NCBI GenBank assembly: GCA_015680685.1
Contig: MNCI01035354.1
Location: 773,751-837,750, forward strand
Length of the DNA: 64,000 bases
Source: Gnetum montanum
Lineage: Eukaryota; Streptophyta; Gnetopsida; Gnetales; Gnetaceae
Direction of reading: 5' to 3'
A program made the position numbers and the translations under genes. Of the stretch, positions 46,600 through 58,784 are shown in pieces. The first letter of the stretch is position 1. Every line of letters starts with the position of its first letter. The notes beneath the pieces are model-generated. The model was not told the origin of the DNA. It was given only the letters and a program-made list of their open reading frames with translations, and did not search any database.

Positions 46600-48100
46600 A
46601 GGAGCCCTTAGAGTTAAAAACTCTATTAGTTGGCATGTATGCATTTTAAACCATGGCAAAAAAGTTATAATCAATGCAAATCTTACTCCTAAACAAAAAG
46701 GAAAGCTGTTGAAGGTGGCTAACAAGTGGCCAACATCCTTTGCTTAGTCATATCCTGAGTTGACTAAAATTGATCCATAGATATGCCAACATCATATTTA
46801 CACTAACCTGACCATGAAGCCAAGAAGGTAGTCATAGAGGTGGCTAAACCCCAAGTTGACGTAGATCATCAAGGAGGAAATAAAACAACTCCTTAAGGCA
46901 AGGTTCAACTATCCCATCATAGATAGTAAGTGGATTATCCCACTCATAATTGTACCAAAGAAAGGTGGCAAGTGATGGGTCTGCATAGATTTTAGGCTAT
47001 TGAATATGGAAACATTTAAAGATCATTTTCCATTGCCATTTGTGGACCAATTGTTGAACACTATCTCTACGCATTGGTATTATAACTTTTTGGATGGTTA
47101 TAGTGACTATAACTAGATCCAAATTGTGCCAGAAGATTAGGCTAAGATAACATTCATGAGTCCCTGGGGAACTTATACAAATTGTAAGATGTCATTTGGT
47201 TTGTGCAATGCCCCTGCAACATTTCAATGCTTGGTCCTTAGTATTTTCCAACAGTAAATTGGTAGTAGGGTAGAAGTCGTTATGGATGATTTCTCTACCT
47301 ATGGGATTACATTTGAGTAAGCCCTAGACCACCTTGAGTAGGTACTAAAATGATGTGTTGAAACAAACCTTAGGATCAATTGGTAAAAAAGCCACTTAAT
47401 GGTCCAGAAGGGCATAGCATTGGGGCATAGAATTACTGAGGTAGGGATTGATGTAGACGCATAAAAAATAAGGATCATCCAAGGAATCACGTGCCAACCA
47501 GAGATAGTTAAAGATGTCTGATCATTCCTTGAACATACTAGCTACTATCGGTGATTCATAGAGAATTTGTTTAAGATCACAAATTTGTTGGTTGAGCTTA
47601 TGAGAAAAGATGCTTTGTTCATTTGTACCAAGTAGTGTGAACATGCATTCCAATAGTTGAAGGAAAAAATCATAGAAATTCCAATTCTACAGGCACTAGA
47701 CTAGTCTAGACCATTCCACATAATGACGGATGCATCTACTTATGCCTTGGAAGCCATGCTTATGCAATTAGATGATAAGAAACATCCATATTACATCAAC
47801 TGCATGAGCTAAAGCATTGTGTGTGCATAATTGATTTACACCACAACTAAGAAAGAACTGATGGTAGTGGTATATGCTCTTGAAAATTTTAGGCACTATG
47901 TACTTGTTTATAAAGTATTTATGGACACAGATAACATTGCCATCTGCTTCTTGATGAATAAGCCAACAGTGAGCCCCCGTATAATACAGTGACTTATGAT
48001 CTTGTAAGAATTTGATCTCATAATGGTAGATTAGAAAGGAACTGAGAATGTGGTCATTAACCATCTCTCTTAGTTAAGATGGGATAACAAAGAGGAGGAG
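46600..48100 (+). pseudogene. Reverse transcriptase and RNase H of Elem-5
   Basis: LNPKLT, WIIPLIIVPKKGGK near 46930, WVCIDFRLLNMETFKDHFPL near 46977-47035, MSFGLCNAPATFQ near 47190, VVMDDFSTYG near 47277 with both catalytic Asp, then LGHRITEVGIDVDA near 47419. RNase H: HIMTDASTYALEAMLMQLDD at 47720-47780, ELMVVVYALENFRHYVL near 47857. Stops at expected Trp, Gln and Arg codons. Better preserved in order than Elem-3. Confidence 0.85.
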
Positions 48101-48299
48101 AGTCCACTCTCTAATTAATTTTCAAATGAAATCCTCTTTATAAGAGTGATAAATGGCCAAGTGCTCATAGAAAAAAAATGGTATGATGAAATTCTCACTT
48201 CCTTTCTCACTCAGCAGATGCCACAAGGTTTGGACTTTAGGAAGAAAGAATAGTTTCTTCATTAGGTAAAGTACTTCATGGAAATTAATGGACACCTTT

Positions 48300-49400
48300 A
48301 CAAGGTATGTGCTAATGGCCTAATCAACTATGCATTCTCTAGGATGCTCATGAAGGTCCTTGCAGAGGCCACTATGTAGGGAGGTGCATGGCCATAAAAA
48401 TATTGATGGCAGGAAACTATTAGCCTATAATCTGCAAGGATGTCCACCAATTTGTTTGAACTTGTAAATGCTATTAATGAGATGGTGGGATGACTGCTCA
48501 AATGGAGGGTCCTCAACAGTGGATTCAACCACTAGAGCCCTTTGACATATGGGGCATAGGCTTCATGATTCCCATCACATCCATGTCCAATGGAAAGGTG
48601 TATATCATCATAGCAATTAACTACTCCATCAAATGGGCAAAACTAGCAGTAGTCACCGACTGTACATCTTCTATAGCTACTTGATTTATACAACAAAATG
48701 TTGTAAATAAGTTTAGAGTGCCATGTGCACTAATTTCTGATAATGGAACACATTTTATAAGTGTCACTTTTCAAAACTCATGCAATGCTTGGGGTTGAAC
48801 ATAAATTCACAGCACCATATCACCTCCAAGCCAACAATCAAGCAGAGGCAACTAACAAGGGGATCACAAAAATTCTAACAAGAACCATTAGCAAATATAA
48901 GAGAGACTAGAGCATAAAACTCAATGATATCCTTTGGCCCTATTGATCAACATGGAAACTTCCTATTGGCTATTCTCCCTATGAGCTAGTGTATGAAAAA
49001 CTTCCAACACTCCCAATTCAATCCAAGCTCTGTACACTCTCACCAGCTGATGATCTAAATTTTGACCTAAGTCTAGCACAAAAAGAAACACTGATCAACC
49101 TCAATGTACTAGAAAAAAACTGATTAGTAGCCCTTTTTTTGAATGAGGTGCATAAGGTGTTCAACAAACAACAACATGACCTTAGAATATAGAAAGTGAA
49201 ATTTCAACTAGGAGATAAGGTTCTCTACTAGAACCCCACACACATACCACAAAAAACAAAGTTCCAAATGTTGTGGAAGGGATATTATATAATTAATCAA
49301 ACCTTTCCTTATAAGGTCATGTTAATCTATAAACTTGAGAGCCCAAAAAAAAAGCAGTTGGTCAACATCCAACCAGTGAAACCTTTCCTAGAACCAAGAT
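48300..49400 (+). pseudogene. Integrase of Elem-5
   Basis: Zinc-binding part HEGPCRGHYVGRCMA near 48350; rve core from 48520: PLEPFDIWGIGFMIPI (first Asp), ISDNGTHF near 48736 (second Asp kept), then a frame change; the Glu region near 48840 reads as NQAEATNKG in a shifted frame. YEKLPTLPIQ-like sequence near 48990-49025. C-terminal part FQLGDKVLY near 49205 and LVNIQPVKPFLEP near 49359. Inactive through stops and frameshifts. Confidence 0.8.
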
Positions 49401-50088
49401 AAGCCAATGCAACTACCACCTCAATGGATGGACAACCATGCTCTATTTTCTATATCTCTTCTCTTCAACACAATCATGGGGGAGATGGCCATCTATGCTA
49501 ATCATCCACATGGCTTGTCAATTTTTCACCTTTTTGTTTTATACATATTTTTACACTTTGTTAATTTCTATCCATTTTCTCAATTCTTATTTTACAACAT
49601 CGTTTGTATGTTTTATCATTTTTGAATATTTTATACTTTTTAATATATTTTACTTTATTTTATTTTATTTTTGTGTATGACTTTTCACTATTTTTGCTAA
49701 TAAAAGTGCTTTATTATCATAGGACACAGTGTTATTGTTGTTGTTTACTAATGATAGTTTGTGCCTAATGTTGTGATTGTTAATGTCTAGTTTCTATTTT
49801 TGAATTTTGATGTCTAATAACTATGACATGATTCATTTTTCATGGAATAGGCAGTGAGTCCACATCATCCATCCATCCACAAACTCTATGGTTTTCCTTG
49901 TTCTATAAGTTTGAGGTTCCTTTAATTAACGAAACTTTTAATCAATTGGTGATCTTGGTAGTTTTTGGACTTGGAAAGGATTCAAAGGTTTGTAAGGGGT
50001 ATGACTTCAAGTGGACTCAATTCTCTTTGTACTCTTCTACTTGCTTGAGTGCTTGGGTCTTTCTCATAGACTACTTACCATTCCATGT
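49401..50088 (+). other. Post-pol noncoding segment of Elem-5, first part
   Basis: CACAATCATGGGGGAGATGG near 49469 (internal PPT-like motif), T-rich tract 49525-49690, AATAAAAGTGC near 49700, GGGGTATGACTTCAAG near 49997. Interrupted by Elem-6 at 50088. No gene seen. Confidence 0.7.
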
Positions 50089-51017
50089 TGATGACTCATG
50101 GTTTGTCAGGTCCTGTTATCGGACCCCTGTTATCTAAACCTTGATATAAGATACCAAGTTTGATGGGTCCCAATATCGGATCCCTATTATCGAACCCCCG
50201 ATATCGCAGCAGCGATATTGCGTACGCGATATCGCATCTGCCCCGCGATATCGCGTACACAATATCGCGACCTGCCTTAATTTCTATAAATAAGAGGCGA
50301 CTTTCCTTGTTCTAGGCAGTTAGTTCTTAGATCCTTACCCAAACTCTTATAGTTTTTCCTTCTTAGAGTTAGAATTATTTCTCAGTGCATGCCTGCAATG
50401 TGATGATTGTAATTGTACAGCATCCTTTATTCGAGTGTGACGTACTTGAACACACACATGACCAGAAATAAAGATCGAGATTACTTCATCATTGTAGCAT
50501 TCACTTAGTTTAATTATTTAATTGTTATTGTTATTTATTGCTTTCTTAGTTAATATCTCTCTACCCTAAACTCCTATTAAACACGGAATGAGTACGACTT
50601 GATCACAAGCGTTTAAGTGTGACTACTTGGTAACCCAGTAGCGTACCTAGGATCTGCGCTTGGTAATCCCAGTAGTAGTCATGCATGAGGTCCAAGATGT
50701 GTACAAATGATTAAGGAATGGATGCTCATCGCACTTAGGCTAGTTTAGATTCTCTAACCCTTTTCCTCTTAGCTTAATAAAGATATTTTCCATTGCCTCT
50801 AGGAGTAGCACTAGGTTAGAAACCACATCATACACCTCACTCTGGACTAAACCATATGTGACAAATCTAATACTAGTCTAGGTGGGAAGACAGTGAACTG
50901 CAACCTATGAGTAATTGTCTAGATACCACAACTAGCCCGTCTACAAAGTTCGACCGAATCGTGTGTGAAATGCTTGTATTCATATGGTTGAGTGTAGGGG
51001 TATCTTGCCACTCATCA
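50089..51017 (+). repeat. 5' LTR of Elem-6
   Basis: 929 bp, TGATGACTC to CTCATCA. Longer U3 with TTATCGGACCCCTGTTATC-type repeats (50116-50200), then GATATC palindromes, including an almost perfect 20-bp palindrome at 50214-50233; TATAAATA at 50285-50292. Confidence 0.93.
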
Positions 51018-51018
51018 T

Positions 51019-51036
51019 TGGTGCCATTGCCGGGGA
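51019..51036 (+). promoter_or_regulatory. Primer binding site of Elem-6 (best match to tRNA-Asp)
   Basis: TGGTGCCATTGCCGGGGA, 16 of 18 bases matching the complement of the plant tRNA-Asp 3' end; the two differences are transitions at CG sites. Confidence 0.85.
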
Positions 51037-51158
51037 CGCTGCTAGTTATCTAGATTAGTTATATCATACAAGGTCGTTGTACAGGAATTAACGATATGTC
51101 TTTTAGAAAGAAATCATTATAAAAAGTCCCATATAAATTCACACACAATTGCAAAACC

Positions 51159-53126
51159 ATGCCTCTCCTACAAGACTATGATAATGTCATACCTAGTAAG
51201 GAAGTTCATTGGAGAACCAACAAATTACATGACAATGAAGATTGGAGTACGCAATTCGAGGTGGGAATTTCTTATAAACATAAATGAAGGAAAAATTGTC
51301 CCAACACATGAAAGAATAAATTACTCGATGATGATGTACCCCTACTGGCCACTACAAGCTTAATGCAAATACAAGAGGCTGTTCGAATCTCTCATAGGCA
51401 TCGTAAAGAGAGTCACCTACCCAGGCTTGATTTAAACAACTTTCCCAATTTTTCAGGAGGCTATGACTTAGATCCACAACAACATTTACAAGTCTTCTAT
51501 GATGCCTACACATGGAACAACATCGATAACGATTGGCAAAAACTCAAGCTCTTTCCTATGACACTCGTTGGCCAAGAAAAAGTATGGTATAGATCGTTAA
51601 AACCAAATTCAATACGACATTAGTCAACAATGGTAGAACTCTTTAATGAAAGATATCAAACCGACGCAAGAGTTTCAGCCTTGAGGAAACAAATCCAACA
51701 TGAACCCTTGGACATGGCCTTAGAAAGATATTATGCACTGTTAAACCACTGCCCAGGCCATGAGTTCTCCAAGGAAAGGCTAATGTACCATATCATTGAT
51801 GGGCTTCGTGATGCAACAAGAGAAACCCTAGGGATGTATGCCCAAGGGCAACTATACGAACTACGAACCCATCAATTCCAAGATCTTATTAAGTGAGTAG
51901 CAAAAGAAGAAGGAGAAATTCCTAGATGGGAGAGTGTTAAAAAACATCAACGGGACCAAAATCTCAACTTAATAGACGTTCATAATCATAAAAAGGAGAA
52001 ATCAACCTATCTCAAGGAGGAAGAACCACCTTTGCTAGTACAACAATCATTAGATGAAATCAAGGCAAGGATCAATAAGATGTTGGAATGGATGCATAAA
52101 AAGTGTGGAGAATATATCAATATTATTGGAGATAGAGTTTTGACAACCTGAGAAGTAGGACAAAGTATCTTTAAACAATCGAAAAGAAGGGATGAAGAAA
52201 ATAAGAGCTCAATTGCCAATCATACGTATGAATGCAACATTTACCTGTATGATCACCCAAGGGCCAATGCCCAATCTTGTTACATTTATATGAGCATTGG
52301 GGAAGCATGTTACACCCAAAGTTCGTACAGAGATACTATGTTTGATCACAGTGGCAACAATCCCAGTCATGGGGAAAGCCAACCCTAAACTGGAGACACC
52401 CTTCATACCATCTGAATTTAAATTCTTATCTAGTTCAACATCTTGTTTCCCCAACTAGTTCAACATACTCTATCTCGCCGCATTATCATTCTCCTCAATA
52501 CTATCAACCCATGTCCTCAACACAACCACCGCCTTATGTACCTCACACTTCTCCTAGATTTCAACATTCTCATCCTTTCCCTTCTTCTACATCGCCACAA
52601 ACTGTTCCTAAAGTGTCTGCACTATAACAACAACCCACGAACATTACTTGTGCTACTATTGCCAACAGCAGTGAGAGACCTCCTCAACATCAAAGGCGTC
52701 CCTTCTTTAGACATAACTGTAAGAAGGGACAACACAGTTCCAAGGCCACTACATTCTCTAACTCAGCACAAGTCCAACACGGTGGTGCATCCTTCTCTTC
52801 GAAACCCAATGCCTCGTGTCACTTCATCAGGGCCACCAATTAACACTCCAACAACCATATGGCCCAATGAATACAGCCATGGAGGATGACATCTCGATCC
52901 TTGCATACCATCTTACGATCTCAAGTATCATAGTGGATCAACTCATTATCCAAAAACCACATCTTATAAATTGCCCCACTATGCTTACTATAATCAGGTG
53001 TGTGAACCCCAATGGGGTAAGTATGACCAAATTTTAATACTTCCAACATGCAAGGATCCTCATCTTTCAACTATTAATCCTTGCCAGGCTCAACCATTTA
53101 GTTATGGGGGATATCCCCCATTCTAA
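51159..53126 (+). pseudogene. gag of Elem-6
   Basis: Starts MPLLQDYDNVIPSKEVHWRT, ends SYGGYPPF. 51363-51623 and 51630-51896 are open: LDLNNFPNFSGGYDLDPQQH, FYDAYTWNNIDNDWQKLKL, ALERYYALLNHCPGHEF. A 12-codon deletion after LRKQIQ removes a segment present in Elem-7. Knuckle near 52234 (CNIYLYDHP with the second Cys lost) and a 1-bp deletion just after it shifts the frame. The Pro/His/Gln-rich tail runs to the TAA at 53124. Confidence 0.82.
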
Positions 53127-53812
53127 TAACAAGTAGGATTAATAAATATTTTTCATTTTCTTTAATTTTTACAGTTTTTTGTCTTCTAGTTTTTCACTTT
53201 TCAATTTTTGGTTCTATCTTTTGGTCTTTTTATCTTTTTATAAGTAATCTCCTCTACGAATAAAACACTCATGTGGCTCATTGGTTGAGGTGTGTTCTAT
53301 GCTATCGAGTCTTGAGTAATCAATTATTTGGATAGTGAGCCCATTAGACGCACTCATCCACTTTACAAATAAGAGCTTCTGTTCGAGGGTACAGTGATAT
53401 TCTTGACATTCTTAAAACCTAAAATTAATTTTGTGTTCATTGTACCTAGAATGCAGAAGGATGGATCAAGAGGGAATGATTAGGATGTGACATCAAGGGG
53501 ACTTGTGGATTCTCTTTGGTGACATCTGTGAGAGTTATCACGCAACGTGGTTGTACTACGATCCTTGTAGATCTAACACAAAATGGGAGTAAGAGTAATC
53601 AAAAGGCACTTAAAAATACAATGCTATTCTAGGGGGTCCCACTGGAAAGACATGCATCCATGCCTGAAGGTCGATAGCTTCTCTGGATTCAGCATTCAAA
53701 AAAAAAGAAAAAAAATGAAGAAAGTGCCACAAAGCAAAAAATCACTCCTCCCTTGAACAAAATGCCAAGTGATCATATGCCTTGTTGTTTGGGTACTCTC
53801 ATAGTCACTAAT
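53127..53812 (+). other. Noncoding segment of Elem-6, first part
   Basis: T-rich tract 53145-53240, AATAAAACACTCATG near 53259, GATGTGACATCAAGGGGAC near 53484, CTAGGGGGTCCCACTGGAAAG near 53630. Interrupted at 53812 by Elem-7. No gene seen. Confidence 0.7.
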
Positions 53813-54717
53813 TAATGGGATGCGATATCGCATGGGCCACGATATTGCATACGTAATATCGTGTCCGTCGCAATATCGCATCCCCCATGATATCACGTCC
53901 GCGATATCACGTTTTCCCCTGTGATATCGTGTTTTCCCCTATGATATTGCATACACGATATCGTAGTCCGTCGCAATGTCTATAAATAAGAAGCGGCTCT
54001 CCCTTGTTTATCATCCTAGTTTAGATTGTAGTGAAACTCTGGCAGTTTGATCTCTCCAGAGATAGATTATTTTCCCATGTCTGCCTACAGTGTGGTGAAT
54101 GTAATTGTACGACATCCTTTATTCGAGTGTGATGTACTTGGACACGCACATGACCGGCAATAAAGATTGAGATTACTTCATCATTGTAGCATTCACTTTG
54201 TTATTTATTTATTTATTTAAATGTTATTTACTGCTTTCTTAATTAGTTTCTCTCACCCTTAAACTCCTAGTAATGTGAAATGAGTACGACTTGATTACAA
54301 GCATTTAAGTGTGACTACTTGGTAACCCAGTGGTGTACCTAGGATCTGCGCTTGGTAACCCCAGTGGTAATCATGCACGAAGTTCAAGATGTGTATGGAT
54401 AATTAAGGAAAAGATGCTCATCACACTTAGGCTAGATTAGATTTTCTTACCCTTTCTCTCCTAGCTTAGCTTAGTTAATTATTATTTTCCACTGCCTTCA
54501 GGAGTAGCATTAGAATTAGTAACACATCATACACCTCACTCTGGACTAAACTATACGTGACAAATATAATACTAGTCCAGGTGGGAAGATAGTGAACTAC
54601 AACCTAAGGTTAATGATCTAGGTGCCACAACTAGTTCGTCTGCGGAGTTCAACCGGATCGTGCGTGAGAACACTCATATTCATATGGTTGAGTGTAGGGG
54701 TATCTCACCACTCATCA
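53813..54717 (+). repeat. 5' LTR of Elem-7
   Basis: 905 bp; starts TAATGGG where its 3' LTR has TGATGGG, so the first dinucleotide has mutated. Long GATATC array 53823-53963, TATAAATA at 53981-53988, end CTCATCA. Confidence 0.9.
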
Positions 54718-54718
54718 T

Positions 54719-54736
54719 AGGCATCGTTGCCGAGGA
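54719..54736 (+). promoter_or_regulatory. Primer binding site of Elem-7
   Basis: AGGCATCGTTGCCGAGGA, tRNA-Asp type with four transitions or changes, one base after the LTR. Confidence 0.7.
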
Positions 54737-54859
54737 CGATGCTAGTTATCTAGATTCGTTATATCATACAAGGTCGTTGTATAAGGACTTAACGATATAT
54801 CTTTTAGAAAAATTAATTATTAAAAAGTCACATATAAATTCACACATAATTCCACAACA

Positions 54860-56842
54860 ATGCCTCTCCTACAAGATTACAATAATGTCACACTTACTGA
54901 GGAAGTTCATTGGAGAACCAACAAACTATATGATGATGAAGATTGGAGTATACAACCTGAAGTAGGGGTTTCTTATAAACATGAATGAAAACAACGTCAT
55001 CCTAACACAAGGAAGCATAACTTACCCGATGACGATGAACCCCTACTAGCCACTACAAGTTTAACGTAATTACAAGAGGCTATTCGAATCTCACATAGGC
55101 ATCGTAAAGAGAGTCGTCTACCCAGGCTTGATTTAAATAACTTTCCTAAATTTTCAGGAGGCTATGACTTAGATCCGCATCAACATTTACAAGCCTTCTA
55201 CGATGCCTACACATGGAACAACATTGATAACGGTTGGCAAAAACTTAAGCTCTTTCCTATGACACTCGTTGACCAGCCAAAAGTATGGTATCGATCATTA
55301 AAACCAAATTCAATACGACATTGCTCAATGATGGTAGAAGTCTTTAACAAAAAATATCAAACCTACACAAGAGTGTCAGCCTTGAGGAAACAAATCCAAG
55401 GATGGAAACAAGCAAAACATGAACCCTTGGACATGGCCTTAGAAAGATATTATGCACTGTTAAACAACTGTCCAGGCCATGGGTTTTCTGAGGAAAGGCT
55501 AATGTACCATATCATTGATGGGCTACGTAATGAAATAAGAGAGACCTTAGGAATGTATGCCCAAGGTCAATTATACAAACTACGAACCCATCAAATCCAA
55601 GAGCTTATTAAGCGGGTAGAAAAAGAAGAAAGAGACTTAGCTCGATGGGAGAGTGTTGAAAAACATCAACGGGGCCAAAATCTGAACTTAACAAAGGTCC
55701 ATGATCATAAAAAGGAGAAATCAATCAACCTCAAGGTGGAAACATCATCTTTGCCAATACAACAATCGTTAGAAGAAGCTGAGGCAAAGATCAATAAGAT
55801 GTTGGAATAGATGTATCAAAAGTGTGGAGAATTTATCAACACCATTGGAGATAGAGTTTTGACAACCCAAGAAGCAGGAAAAAACATTAGACATTTGGAG
55901 AAAAAGAATGAAGGGAATAAGTGCTCAACTGCTAGTCCTACGTATGAATGCAACATATGCCTGTATGATCACCCTAAAGGCCAATGCCCAATATTGTTAC
56001 ATCTACATGAGCATTGGGGAAACACGTTACATCCAGAGTTTGTAAAGAGGTACTGTGTTAGATCACAGTGGCAACAATCCCAGTCACGGGGGAGACCACC
56101 CTTAGACTGGAGGCACCCTTCATATTATTCGAATCCAAATGCTTATCAAGTTCAACATCCTATTCCTCCAACTGGGCCAACACACTTTATCTCCCCACAG
56201 TACTATTCTCCACGATACTATCAACCCATGCCTCCAACACAACCACCACCTTGTGCACCTTATATTCCTCCTAATTTTCAACATCCTCATTCTTTCCCTC
56301 CTTATACATCACCACCAACTATTCCTAAGGTACCTACACCACAGCAGCAACCCATGAACAACACTTGTGCTACTACTACCAACAGCAGTGAGAAACCTCC
56401 TCAACATCCAAAGCGCCCTTTCTTTAAACACGGCCATAAGAAGGAACAACATAATTCAGAGACCACTACATCTTCCAACTTAGCACAAGTCCCACACTGT
56501 GGTGCACCCTCATCTTCGAATCCAATGCCTCATGTAACTTCATCAAGGCCACCAACTCACACTCCAACAACCACACGACCCAATGAACACAAACATGGGA
56601 GGCATCAACACAATCCTTGCATACCATCTAACAGTCACAAGCATCATAGTGGGTCAACTCATTATCCGGGAACTACATCCTATAAGCTACCCCGCTATGC
56701 TCACTATAATCAAGTGTGTGAACCTCGAGGGGATAAGTATGACTGGGCCTCAATATTTCCAACATGCAAGGATCCTCATCTTTCATTTATTAATCCTTGC
56801 CATACTCAACTGTTTAGTTATGGGGGATACCCCCCATTCTAA
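54860..56842 (+). pseudogene. gag of Elem-7 (661 codons, three stops)
   Basis: Single frame from MPLLQDYNNVTLTEEVHWRT to SYGGYPPF. Stops at about 54986 (TGA), 55067 (TAA) and 55808 (TAG, expected Trp in WMYQKCGEF). Domains: N-part with DDEDWSIQPE, gag domain about 55100-55600 (LDLNNFPKFSGGYDLDPHQH, ERYYALLNNCPGHGF, GLRNEIRETLGMYAQGQLY), a Lys/Glu-rich stretch 55610-55930, knuckle CNICLYDHPKGQC near 55949, a long Pro/Gln/His/Thr-rich tail and SYGGYPPF, whose codons contain TTATGGGGG. This is the best gag in the window and the reference for the others. Confidence 0.9.
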
Positions 56843-58215
56843 TAACAAGCAAGATTAATAAATATTTTTCATTTTCTTTAATTTTTCAAATTTTTGTTTT
56901 TTAGTTTTTCATTTTTCAACTTTTTGTTTTATCTTTTTATCTTTTTGTATTTTTATCTTTTTACATTTTTGTAAGTAATCTCATCTACGAATAAAACACT
57001 CATATGGATCATTGGTTGAAGTGTGTTCTACGTTATTAAGTCATGAGTGATCAATTAGTTGAAATAGTGAGCCCATTACACCCACTCATCCACTCTACAA
57101 ATAAGAGGTTCTGTTCGAGGGTACAATGATATTCTTGAAATTTCTAAAACTTAAAATTAATTTTGTGTTTATTGTACCCAGAATGAAGAAGGATGGACCA
57201 AGAGGGAATGATTAGGGTGTGACATCAAAGGGGACTTGTGGATTCTCTTTGGTGACGTCTGTGGGAGTTATCATGCAATGTGGTTATACTAAGATCCTTG
57301 TAGATCTAATGAAAAATGGGAGTAAGAGTAACCAAAAAGGCACTCAAAAATCAAATGTTGTTCTAGGGGGTCCCACTAGAAAGACATGCACTAATGCCTA
57401 AAGGTTGGCGACTTCTCTGGATTCAGTAAAGTGAAAAAAAAAAAGAAGAAAAAGAAAAGAAAAACAAGTGCCATAAAACAAAAGTCACTCCTCCCTTGAA
57501 CAAAACGCCAAGTGATCATACGCCTTGTTGTTATGGTACTCTCATAGTTGCTCATCATGGGATGAAAAAATGCGATGCCACTGATCAGAGGAATGGACTT
57601 GGTCTTGATCTTGGAATGACGGGTTAATGACATATTAATCATGCTTTACATGTAGGATTCACTATGCCCTAGGTTAGTTACCTCATGTCCCAATCTCTAC
57701 AATCCCTTTCGTCTCATCTCACTATTCGTGTAATTGTAGCTCATGTCCCGTGTAGCATAGAATTCTCATCTCATTCTGGTGATAATTACATGTGTGTGTT
57801 TTGTGGAGTTAGTGCGGATTACATCTAACCCTTCTAGTGCCCACGGACACTTTAAGTGTGGTTACACAAGGGCATTATAGGTTGAAACCTGCTTTGGGGA
57901 GGATCCACTTATGTAATCTTCACTTAGGACATAGCCTACACACACAATTTCTTACCCTCAGCTTAATTTTCAATTGATTTTCTTTCCCTACTATTATCCC
58001 TCTGAATTTCAACATTCCAATGTACCATTACATACCCTTTTTCTTACCACCCAAGGTTTTATTGATAAAATTCACATCATCATCATTAATGGTGCCTTTG
58101 AATTAATAAAATTGCCCTAGAATATCTTAATAATTGCCAATGTCCTCAATTTCCAACATTTATTTCAAAAAAATCATTAAAAAAGTCGATATTTTCATGG
58201 TGTCTCACATCACAA
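56843..58215 (+). other. Conserved noncoding segment, Elem-7
   Basis: T-rich tract 56860-56970, AATAAAACACTCATATGG near 56990, GGTGTGACATCAAAGGGGAC near 57215, CTAGGGGGTCCCACTAGAAAG near 57364, A-rich run 57432-57465, stem-loop 57862-57916. No gene seen. Confidence 0.75.
57862..57916 (+). ncRNA. Conserved RNA stem-loop, Elem-7 (one mismatch)
   Basis: TTACACAAG (57862-57870) against CTTATGTAA (57908-57916): 8 of 9 pairs, the mismatch being one G-to-A change in the right arm. Confidence 0.4.
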
Positions 58216-58315
58216 GGGATGAGATATCATGTACGAGATATCGCGTCCCACATGACATCGCGTACGTGATGTATCATATGCGATATTGCATCCTATTTAC
58301 CTATAAATAGGTACC
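58216..58315 (+). promoter_or_regulatory. Internal promoter of Elem-7
   Basis: GAGATATCATGTACGAGATA near 58221, GACATCGCGTACGTGATG near 58254, GCGATATTGC near 58280, then TATAAATA at 58302-58309; near-identical to the internal promoter of Elem-2. Confidence 0.65.
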
Positions 58316-58560
58316 CCCACCACAACACTTAGCATCATTTTGCCATTCACATGAGGGGAGTTTTTGAAATTTTTCTCTACGACTTGCGATTGCGTGACCC
58401 TTGCTTTTCCACTCATATCTCGCGCGCTGGTGCTCCAATTTTAATTTTGTTTGAACCTGCTTGAACTTGGAGTGTTCAGTTTATTCGTGGGGGAGAGACA
58501 CTTACCGAAAAGTGCTTAACTTTTTTGAAATTTATCATCACCCAAAGGACATCAATTAGG

Positions 58561-58783
58561 GTAATTAATGTTAACACTTAGAATAATTGTGCCAAAAATC
58601 ATATAACCTTTAGGTATACCAGGAGACTAAAATGGCAACCACCTAAGTCACAGGACCCATTATTACAAACTTTCAGGCACGATCACATGTTATAACATAA
58701 GATCTTTAATTAAGACAAGTAGTAAGGTATAACTTAACTTTAAAAACAACAACCTTACTAACGCTTGACTCGTGTGATTGCAG
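58561..58783 (+). other. Probable leader intron of ORF2, Elem-7
   Basis: Donor TTAGG|GTAATT at 58561, branch site TACTAAC at 58756-58762, acceptor GATTGCAG ending at 58783; ORF2 ATG at 58785. 223 nt. Confidence 0.55.
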
Positions 58784-58784
58784 A

